This document shows positions 18,223-25,048 of a stretch of DNA of 64,000 nucleotides, piece after piece. The DNA lies in NCBI RefSeq assembly GCF_011769525.1, contig NZ_CP050440.1:7674001-7738000 (forward strand), in the 5' to 3' direction. This DNA comes from Tolypothrix sp. PCC 7910 (lineage in GTDB: Bacteria > Cyanobacteriota > Cyanobacteriia > Cyanobacteriales > Nostocaceae). Both the position numbers and the translations under genes were made by a program. The notes under the pieces are model-generated. The model had not been told where the DNA came from. It saw nothing but the letters and a program-made list of their open reading frames with translations, and searched no databases. Position 1 is the first letter of the stretch, and the number at the start of each line of letters is the position of its first letter.

Positions 18223-19170
18223 ATGCCAAAAATTTCTGTTGCTATTCCTACTTTTAATAGATATCATCTCCTTCCTTATGCCATTGAGAGTGTAATCCAG
18301 CAGAGTTACGAGGATTTTGAATTAATTGTCTGTGATGACGGTTCTAGTGATGGTACACCTGAGTTGATGTCACAGTATACAGATAGCCGTATTAAATACA
18401 TTCGTCATCAGCAAAATATTGGTAAAAGTAATAATATGCGCTCTGGCTTTAACGCAGCTAGTGGCGATTATTTTATCAAATTTGATGACGATGATCGGCT
18501 GACACCTGATTTTCTAGCACGTACTGTTGCCATTCTTGAGCAAGATTCAAGCATTGATTTTGTGGGTACTGATCACTGGATTATCGATATTAATAATGTC
18601 CGCAATGATGAGATGACTAAGAAGAATTCTCGTCGTTGGGGTCGAGAAACATTATATGCTGGTGTTGTCGATAATTTACTAGAGGTGGTATTTGTTTACC
18701 AAAGTTTTCAAGTTGGCGCAACATTATTCCGTCGCCAAGCATTACAAGAATTGGGTTTTATGCTTCCCAATATGCAAAATTGTGAAGATAATGATTTGTT
18801 TGTGCGGCTAGCTTTGGCTGGGAAAAAAGGCTATTATCTGCCAGAATTATTGATGGAATATCGCTACCATGCAGAACAGCAGGGAATTGAACGGGCTATT
18901 CCTTATTTGTTTGATAAAATCCGGTATTTAGAGAGTTATAAATTCGACTCAAAGAACTTAGAAAAAATTCGTAAAAGTCGTTTAGATGAAGCGAAGCTGT
19001 TATTAGGTTTGCGTTTAATTAAGAAGGGTGAAATACTAAAAGGCAGAGAGCTAGTTTTAGCAGGAAAATCTGCTTCAGCTACTAAGGCTTGGACTGGTTT
19101 ACTGTTGTCATTGTTAACAGATAGTTTACGGAGTAAGATATTTACGCTTAAACTCTCAAAAAGGCTATAA
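18223..19170 (+). CDS. GT2-family glycosyltransferase with a probably altered C-terminus
   Basis: From the ATG at 18223 it is 315 residues (a TTG at 18217 is unlikely). The GT-A core is complete: ISVAIPTFNRYHLL at the start, VCDDGSSDGT near residue 37, and the DxD motif in KFDDDDRL (~88). Family 2 enzymes are inverting transferases for polysaccharide assembly. The last ~9 residues are read, out of frame, from DNA that in the neighbouring frame encodes the LRLNSQKGY element of a GT4 protein. The C-terminus therefore appears to have been changed by a deletion that joined this gene to a GT4 gene. The catalytic part is untouched. Confidence 0.87.
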   Translation: MPKISVAIPTFNRYHLLPYAIESVIQQSYEDFELIVCDDGSSDGTPELMSQYTDSRIKYIRHQQNIGKSNNMRSGFNAASGDYFIKFDDDDRLTPDFLARTVAILEQDSSIDFVGTDHWIIDINNVRNDEMTKKNSRRWGRETLYAGVVDNLLEVVFVYQSFQVGATLFRRQALQELGFMLPNMQNCEDNDLFVRLALAGKKGYYLPELLMEYRYHAEQQGIERAIPYLFDKIRYLESYKFDSKNLEKIRKSRLDEAKLLLGLRLIKKGEILKGRELVLAGKSASATKAWTGLLLSLLTDSLRSKIFTLKLSKRL

Positions 19171-19660
19171 CGACATTATTCCAACTATTGCTCCTATTGT
19201 TGAAGAGTTTGCTGATGTAAAATTTATTTGGATTGGTGAAGGCGAACAGCATAAATATTTATTTAAAAAATTAAAAGAATGTGGTTTAGAAGATAATGTA
19301 TTATTCTTAGGTTACCGTTCTGATATTTCTAGATTATTAAAAGCTGCTGATATTTTTGTTTTTCCGACTCATTTTGAAGGGCTGCCTTTTGCGCCCATAG
19401 AAGCAATGGCTCATGATCCACCAATTGTGGCATCGGATGCAAGTAGTATTCCAGAATTAATCGAAGATAAAGTACATGGTCTACTATTTTCGGTAGGCAA
19501 TAGTAATTAATTACTGGAAGCTATTCGTTGGGCACTTAGACATCCTGAATCTATGCAAGAGATGGCTCAAAAAGCACAAATGCGGGTTCAGGAATTTTCG
19601 GAAGAGAGAATGGTCGAAAAAACCCTTCATCTATTCAAATATTTGGCTCTTCCCTGTTAA
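19143..19660 (+). pseudogene. GT4 glycosyltransferase remnant (C-terminal half, with in-frame stop)
   Basis: In the frame one base ahead of the GT2 gene, bases 19142-19660 translate as the donor half of a GT4 enzyme: RLNSQKGYNDIIPTIAP, FIWIGEGEQ, then the GT4 signature HFEGLPFAPIEAMAHDPP and VASDASSIPELIEDK. No N-terminal half exists; the fragment starts directly at the GT2 3' end. A TAA at 19508-19510 interrupts it, after which the homology continues (LLEAIRWALRHPES) to the stop at 19658-19660. The TAA sits where a CAA Gln codon would fit, so a single C-to-T change is enough. This is a decayed gene left after a deletion. Confidence 0.85.
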
Positions 19661-19693
19661 TTCCTGAAGCATAATTTTGGTGCTCAATAAATC

Positions 19694-20956
19694 TTAATGA
19701 AGAGATGAACTCGCAAATTCAGGCAGTAACTCTTGGACAGTCTGCTCTACCTTACTGCCTACTGCCTCCCAAGAATATTCTGCCTGTACTAGTTCATAGG
19801 CAGAATTAGCTAATTTTTGAGCTAAGGAAAGATCAGATAATAGTTGGCACACACCCTCAACTAGCTCTTCCACTTCGTTTCTAATTAGCAAGTGTTCTCC
19901 ATCTTGAGCTTTGATTCCCTCAGCCCCCTTGGTAGTACTAACTACAGGACACCCAGCAGCAAAAGCTTCTACGATTTTCAAGCGTGTGCCTCCACCGTGA
20001 AGTAATGGTACAACCATGAGGTTGGCAGCAGCCAAATAGGGACGAACATCTGGTACACCACCAGTAACAATAATACCAGGCTCTCGCTTAGCAGCTTCCA
20101 GCATAAATTGAGTGGGTTTGCGCCCTACTAATAATAAGCGACTATCTGGGTAACGTTCCCGTATTCGGGGATAAATTTGGTTTATCAGTAATTCCACTGC
20201 CACTGCATTGGGTGGATATGAAAGCTGACCAAGAAAGAGTATATTTTGCCGTCCATCTTCCAATTCTTGTGGAAGTCTGCATTCTTGGGAACGCACATAA
20301 TTGTAGTGTGAGATGTTAATTCCATTAGGGACGACGTGAGTAGGCGATTTTTGACCGTACAACTTGAGAACTAAGCTGGCATCCTCTTTGCTACATACCC
20401 ATACTTGGTTTGCTTGGCTGATAAAGTCGCTTTCTATAGATTTAAGATGTTGTAGCAGAATTTTAGCTTTTAACTTTGGCTTTAACCCTTGAACAAAACG
20501 GTGTGTTTGCTCCCACAGAGATGCTTCTATATTATGGTTGTCGAAGATAATGCGACATTTATGAGACTTCACCAAACTCAAATAGGGATACAGCCATACC
20601 TCTTCTATAACTACTAAATCTGGTTGAAATTGTGTCAGGAGTTTATCTAATTCCTGAGCAGCAGTTTTTGAATAAGCCCAATCTGCATCTGAATGTCTAC
20701 GGGGGTAAAACCACCACAAACGAGTTGCAAACTTTTCCCAGCTTGAACGTTGTATAGCAACGTTACAATGTTTCCATACAGCAACTCCTGGGAGAGATGT
20801 ATTTTGAGGATTCCAGTTAGAAGCTGAAAAAACGCCAACAGGGCCAAACTTCATCATGATATTGATGTTTTGCCAAATGCGTAAACTTAATCCGGCGATC
20901 GTTGGGTAAGGTACTTCTTTAGTGATGAATAAAGTGCGAATTGAGGAAGTCGTCAC
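19694..20956 (-). CDS. GT4-family glycosyltransferase
   Basis: A 420-residue GT-B glycosyltransferase. The N-terminus has FITKEVPYPTIAGLSLR, VIFDNHNIE occurs near residue 140, VVPNGINISHYNY near 213, and the donor-site block VEAFAAGCPVVSTTKGAEG near 340. It is related to but clearly different from the GT4 at 15503. It lies convergent with the GT4 remnant (34 bases apart) and closes the glycosyltransferase cluster. A surface polysaccharide role is inferred from context. Confidence 0.9.
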   Translation of the reverse strand: MTTSSIRTLFITKEVPYPTIAGLSLRIWQNINIMMKFGPVGVFSASNWNPQNTSLPGVAVWKHCNVAIQRSSWEKFATRLWWFYPRRHSDADWAYSKTAAQELDKLLTQFQPDLVVIEEVWLYPYLSLVKSHKCRIIFDNHNIEASLWEQTHRFVQGLKPKLKAKILLQHLKSIESDFISQANQVWVCSKEDASLVLKLYGQKSPTHVVPNGINISHYNYVRSQECRLPQELEDGRQNILFLGQLSYPPNAVAVELLINQIYPRIRERYPDSRLLLVGRKPTQFMLEAAKREPGIIVTGGVPDVRPYLAAANLMVVPLLHGGGTRLKIVEAFAAGCPVVSTTKGAEGIKAQDGEHLLIRNEVEELVEGVCQLLSDLSLAQKLANSAYELVQAEYSWEAVGSKVEQTVQELLPEFASSSLH

Positions 20957-21509
20957 TTAAGTATGTCTCCTGTAAATTAAGATAGTTTTATATAGCCAGT
21001 TTTTAAACTGCATCTCTTTTGCAACCTGGAGCTTTTTCAATACATATGTGATTAGGTTCTAGCTTGAGTTGTAAGCTGTAATTTAATGACAAAAAATTAC
21101 GGTTTTAACGATATTTTTTCAAATAAATATGTAGATAATACTACTCTTAATTAATAAAGGCGAACAGGCGATCGCATAATTTTTCTTATTCATTGGCACC
21201 AATTATAGCTACGATAGACAAGGGGTGTCAATTTTAGCAATTATAGTTACAGTAGTGCTGAATTAAATATAGGCAAGATTACGAATATAGGAACAAATAG
21301 ACCCGTCCGGAAATTAAATTTAAGTAAAAATATGTATAAAGTTTATCATTATAAATATTGATATGTGGAATATATAAGTTTTGCAGTTTATACAGGATAA
21401 TAAATCCTGTTGATGCTGAAAATTTAAAAATTTTATTTTCGGTTTTTAAACTATCATCAGCTATGTCAACCCTTATTCCTGTGTCCTGTCTATTGACTAG
21501 CCAATTTCA
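20957..21509. other. A/T-rich gene-free region
   Basis: 553 bases between the GT4 gene (minus strand, starting here) and the stop of the ParB-like gene. It presumably holds the GT4 promoter. I see no gene, clear terminator or repeat array. Confidence 0.5.
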
Positions 21510-22238
21510 CTAATTCTGTGACCACAAATCAACTATCTCAAGCATTTTTTCACTGCTTATTGCTTTATTCATTTTTTTACCATGTGGGATTCTAACTCTT
21601 TCCACTACATCATTTAATGACTTAAACTGCCCTTTGCTACGCTCATTTTCTACTGATTCTGCAATCTGTTCGGCTTTTTTTGGTGCAAAACCAGCATTAC
21701 GTAATTTGTTAGCAATCTCTACTTTTCCTAACTTATTAAACACTTTTAATGGCTCATATATATTTGCTATTTGCTTCTTAAGAGCTTTGATTTCATTTTC
21801 TAGCTTGACATTAGCTGTAGCCTGTTCTAACACTTGATTAGTTATTTTTTCAAAACGTGCCTCTAAATTTATTAAGAATTTTTCAAAATCAATTGAGTTG
21901 AAGTTTGTCTTCTCAGAGATAGTAGATTTCTGCTGCCTGAAAATCTGTATTTGATTAGTTAAAGCTTCCTCATTCTCAGGCTCAATGATAAATACTCCAA
22001 TCATTTCTCCTTTACGAGGATCTATTTCTCTAGCTCTAGCAGCAGCATAATACTCAAAGTCGCCATCTATTACTTCGTATGATTGTAAACTTGTCCTGCG
22101 AACAACTATGGGATTAATAACGCCTTCAGAGTCTAAAATTAGTTGAGCAGCTTTTTCTATTTCATCATCTGCAAAAGTCGAGCGCAATTTGTTCGATGTA
22201 ATTTTTTTGACTGCAACTAGTGATGTAGATAACTTCAT
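21510..22238 (-). CDS. ParB-like protein with coiled coil and helix-hairpin-helix-like C-terminus
   Basis: A 242-residue protein. Residues ~5-95 resemble the ParB/sulfiredoxin N-terminal domain (INPIVVRR, then VIDGDFEYYAAARARE in place of the usual GERR box). Residues ~100-165 are charged and probably coiled coil. Residues ~170-242 contain two helix-hairpin-helix-like segments (ANKLRNAGFAPKKAEQIAES and FKSLNDVVERVRIPHGKKM). The KorB/ParB central HTH is missing, so DNA recognition would differ from a classical ParB. Its ATG overlaps the upstream ParA stop by one base (TAATG at 22236-22240), so the two are translationally coupled and likely form a complex. Plasmid-style partition, or a nuclease-linked DNA sensing role, are the main options. 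Confidence 0.8.
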   Translation of the reverse strand: MKLSTSLVAVKKITSNKLRSTFADDEIEKAAQLILDSEGVINPIVVRRTSLQSYEVIDGDFEYYAAARAREIDPRKGEMIGVFIIEPENEEALTNQIQIFRQQKSTISEKTNFNSIDFEKFLINLEARFEKITNQVLEQATANVKLENEIKALKKQIANIYEPLKVFNKLGKVEIANKLRNAGFAPKKAEQIAESVENERSKGQFKSLNDVVERVRIPHGKKMNKAISSEKMLEIVDLWSQN

Positions 22239-23602
22239 TAATCTAATCCTATTTTCTTTAAAACTTCTATTGCTAATAACTCAAATTCATGCGCTGATAG
22301 GGAGTCTGGTTTAAAATCTAATACTGATATAGGATCAGCTATTTCTATTTCTCCAACAATCTGAATCCTTTCAGCGCACTTTGCCAAATCTTCTCTTTCA
22401 TAAATCACAGCATCCATGACATTAATCCCATATCGGCTAGAAATTTTTTCTATCCTATTTTTTAATGTAGATTGTACAAACCTAGCATTTGTTGAGATTT
22501 TGCAAGGGAGGACTCCTATAATTTCAATTTGAGCCTTTCTTATTTGTTTCCTATATGCATTAATACTTTTGATAAATTCTTTAACATTTATTAGACCTTG
22601 GTTGGCAAAAGGTTTTAAATCCGAGGGAATTATTAAATAATCTGCTGCTATCAAGGCAATTTTTGCATATAGGTTTAAAGAAGGTGGCGTATCAATAAGT
22701 ACAACATCATATTTGTCCTTAACTTCCTCTAATTTTTCAAGTAGTATGAGTCGGCTATAATCGAGGGCATTTAGTTCTGTTTCTTGCCTAATTAAATCAA
22801 TATGTGCAGGAATTACATAAATTTCGGGATTACTAAAATTAGATTTTCTAGCTACTTCTGAAATAGAGTAAAAATCTTCAGATTGCAATACATGAAAAAC
22901 ATTAGAATCTTTTATATCATCAAACTCTTCATCATCAAATTTAACTAAACCTGTGGCAAATGTAGTGTTTGCTTGGCTATCTAAATCAATCACTAGTACT
23001 TTCTTACCTTTTTTTCTGATAGCAGCAGCTAAGTTAACTACAGTTGTAGTCTTACCAACGCCACCTTTATTATGATAAACAGCAATTATTTTCATGAAAT
23101 GCTCCTTTGGGTTTTCATTGATTAGATTATTTTCAATTCTTTGAATCTGTAAATTATCGATAATGTGTCTTGCTTGTAAACTATTTCTACCAATTAAATT
23201 GTGAATTTCTTTGAGCTTTGTTTCTACTTCTCGTCCACTACAGCAAAAAACTAGTCTAATATCATATTGAAATTTTTCATAAATTCTAATTTCTTTGCCA
23301 TTTGTTAATAATCCATAGTGTACATTTAGGCTTGTCAAATAATGCCTAAGTCTGGGAACGTGATTATTTAAGTTCTGTTTAGGATGCTTGGCCTCCATCA
23401 CAACACTCAGAGGCGAGTTTGCATCCAAAACAAAGGGAATAACTTGTGCTGCAAATGCTAAAAAATCTAAGCGGATACTACCAAAAACAACTTCTTGATG
23501 CCAGGTATCAGCAGTATACCCTAGCTCTGGTAGCAAATATTGAACTATGAGTTTACTTTCAACTTCGCTCTCGTTGCGGCACAGTTCAGGATTAAAAGGC
23601 AA
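22238..23602 (-). CDS. PD-(D/E)XK (HsdR-N-like) nuclease domain fused to ParA ATPase
   Basis: A 454-residue fusion. Residues ~10-110 look like the restriction-enzyme HsdR N-terminal / PD-(D/E)XK fold: Glu in ESEVESK, Asp in SIRLDFLAF (~45), and Glu-x-Lys in VVMEAKHP (~69-71), the catalytic pattern of this nuclease class. From residue 170 it is a complete ParA: deviant Walker A KGGVGKTT (~180), DLDSQANTTF and IDTPPSLN. An ATG with a good ribosome binding site lies exactly at the ParA start (23095), so a free ParA could also be made. The downstream ParB-like gene overlaps by one base. Known: ParA ATPases move DNA cargo and HsdR-N domains cut DNA. Inferred: the fusion may tie partition to DNA cleavage. 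Confidence 0.85.
   Translation of the reverse strand: MPFNPELCRNESEVESKLIVQYLLPELGYTADTWHQEVVFGSIRLDFLAFAAQVIPFVLDANSPLSVVMEAKHPKQNLNNHVPRLRHYLTSLNVHYGLLTNGKEIRIYEKFQYDIRLVFCCSGREVETKLKEIHNLIGRNSLQARHIIDNLQIQRIENNLINENPKEHFMKIIAVYHNKGGVGKTTTVVNLAAAIRKKGKKVLVIDLDSQANTTFATGLVKFDDEEFDDIKDSNVFHVLQSEDFYSISEVARKSNFSNPEIYVIPAHIDLIRQETELNALDYSRLILLEKLEEVKDKYDVVLIDTPPSLNLYAKIALIAADYLIIPSDLKPFANQGLINVKEFIKSINAYRKQIRKAQIEIIGVLPCKISTNARFVQSTLKNRIEKISSRYGINVMDAVIYEREDLAKCAERIQIVGEIEIADPISVLDFKPDSLSAHEFELLAIEVLKKIGLD
23096..23107 (-). promoter_or_regulatory. Internal Shine-Dalgarno for a stand-alone ParA start
   Basis: On the minus strand AAGGAG (23107-23102) is followed after six bases by ATG at 23095-23093, which begins MKIIAVYHNKGGVGKTT, exactly where an independent ParA would begin. 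This is better spaced than the signal I can see before most other starts here. It suggests a second product from the same frame, or a remnant of two formerly separate genes. Confidence 0.65.
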
Positions 23603-24085
23603 TCTCTTACTCCCTCTAGAAAACTGTAATCTTGGGAAAGAACCTCATACCTGTTTGATTATGGCATCAACTCAGTAGTATTTAGTAAAAAAAGTACTTA
23701 TTTAAATGTAAAAAATAATAACATTTTTAGTATTTATACTAGAATTTATGGACATTATTTAAAATCCGCAGTAGTCAGATTTGAACAAAACCATGAGTAT
23801 AAATACACTAAGGCTGTAATAAAAAATCAGGGCTTGAAGAAGCTAGTTAACCAAAATTAAAGCTCTTTCTCTTGCAATTGATAAAAAATCTGAAAATATT
23901 GATTTATCTTTGCTGGGGTTTCGCAACTTCTCTCGGCTTGCTATATAATTCTGACTGCCTCAATCACGGCAATATCACTGGAATACTTTGTGTATTCCAG
24001 AAATATTAAATTTAACGAAAATTTTCATATATCAGGAGGGGTGTACGCTACCTAGATGGGGATGCGTCACCAAAGGACTTAACCA
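23603..24085. other. Divergent promoter region between two ParA-type loci
   Basis: 483 A/T-rich bases between the nuclease-ParA fusion (minus) and the second ParA gene (plus). It contains a perfect hairpin, ctggaatac / gtattccag with a 5-base loop (23978-24000), 85 bases before the plus-strand start. That could be a ParA/ParB operator or an attenuator. Before the plus-strand ATG an aaagga signal is visible (24073-24078). No gene is seen. Confidence 0.55.
23978..24000. promoter_or_regulatory. Perfect inverted repeat upstream of ParA gene
   Basis: Arms of 9 bases (ctggaatac, gtattccag) flank a 5-base loop. The position between two divergent partition-type genes makes an operator or centromere-like site plausible, but only a single copy is present. 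Confidence 0.4.
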
Positions 24086-24970
24086 ATGGGATATGTAATT
24101 GCAACTGCAAATATGAAAGGTGGTGTCGGTAAAACCACCATTACAGTCAATTTAGCTACTTGTTTAGCTAAGTATCATGGCAAGCGGGTGTTGGTTTTAG
24201 ATTTAGACAGCCAAATTAGCGCCACACTCAGTTTGATGTCGCCTTTGGAATTTGCCAAGCGTCGCAAAAACAGGAAGACATTTAGATATCTAATAGACCA
24301 AGTTATCACCCCAGAACCGGATGCTAAATTGACGATTCAAGATATTGTTTACCCTAATGTTTGTAAGCTGCCTGGATTAGATTTATTACCAGGAGATATC
24401 GATTTATACGATGAATTTGTTGTCTCTGAAATGCTGCATCAACAATCGGTGGCTTTGGGTGAGCAGGATTTTGAAATGGTTTGGAACCGATTTGAAAGGG
24501 TGTTAATTAATAACATCTTAAAATCAGTTCGCCAAGAGTATGATTTTATCATTTTAGATTGTGCCCCTGGCTATAATCTCTTAACTCGTAGTGCTTTGGC
24601 TTGTAGTGATTTCTATATTTTACCTGCTAAACCAGAACCATTATCTGTAGTAGGTATTCAATTATTAGAAAGACGTATTGGACAATTAAAAGATAGTCAT
24701 GAACATGAAGCGAAAATCGATATAAAAATGCTGGGTATAGTATTTAGTATGTCGAGTTCAAATCTTTTAACTAGCAGATACTACAAACAAGTAATGCATC
24801 GCGTTGTGGAAGATTTTGGTGTAGAAAAAATTTGTAAAAACCAAATTCCCATTGATGTGAATGTGGCTAAGGCTGTTGATAGTTTTATGCCAGCTGTTTT
24901 AATGAGTCCGCAATCTCCTGGTTCTAAGGCATTTTTGCAGTTAACTCAGGAGTTGTTGCAGAAGTTATAG
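24086..24970 (+). CDS. ParA/MinD-superfamily ATPase (stand-alone)
   Basis: A 294-residue P-loop ATPase with the deviant Walker A NMKGGVGKTT (residues ~9-18, two lysines), Walker A' LDLDSQISATL (~40) and Walker B FIILDCAPGYN (~150). ParA ATPases position plasmids, chromosomes or protein machines on nucleoid or membrane. There is no MinD-type C-terminal amphipathic helix and no ParB beside it; the only ParB-like gene nearby belongs to the divergent fusion locus. It may serve protein or carboxysome-type positioning, or share that ParB. It is a different subtype from the neighbouring ParA (long insert after LMSPLEFAKRRKN). Confidence 0.88.
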   Translation: MGYVIATANMKGGVGKTTITVNLATCLAKYHGKRVLVLDLDSQISATLSLMSPLEFAKRRKNRKTFRYLIDQVITPEPDAKLTIQDIVYPNVCKLPGLDLLPGDIDLYDEFVVSEMLHQQSVALGEQDFEMVWNRFERVLINNILKSVRQEYDFIILDCAPGYNLLTRSALACSDFYILPAKPEPLSVVGIQLLERRIGQLKDSHEHEAKIDIKMLGIVFSMSSSNLLTSRYYKQVMHRVVEDFGVEKICKNQIPIDVNVAKAVDSFMPAVLMSPQSPGSKAFLQLTQELLQKL

Positions 24971-25048
24971 GGGATGGGGGATAGGGGAATGGGGAATGGG
25001 TAATGGGTAATGGGGAAACAAAGCCCCATACCCAATGCCCATTACTTA
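24971..25048. repeat. Inverted heptamer arrays between convergent genes
   Basis: G-rich heptamer-like units (gggaatg, ggtaatg) at 24971-25014 are followed by their complement-like units (ccccata, cccaatg, cccatta) at 25023-25047. The gap between the ParA and ileS stops can thus fold into a long imperfect hairpin and may act as a two-way terminator. Confidence 0.55.

Noticed and set aside
24086-24970. MinD cell-division protein
   Set aside because: It lacks the C-terminal membrane-targeting helix and has no minC or minE neighbours; a generic ParA is the safer call.
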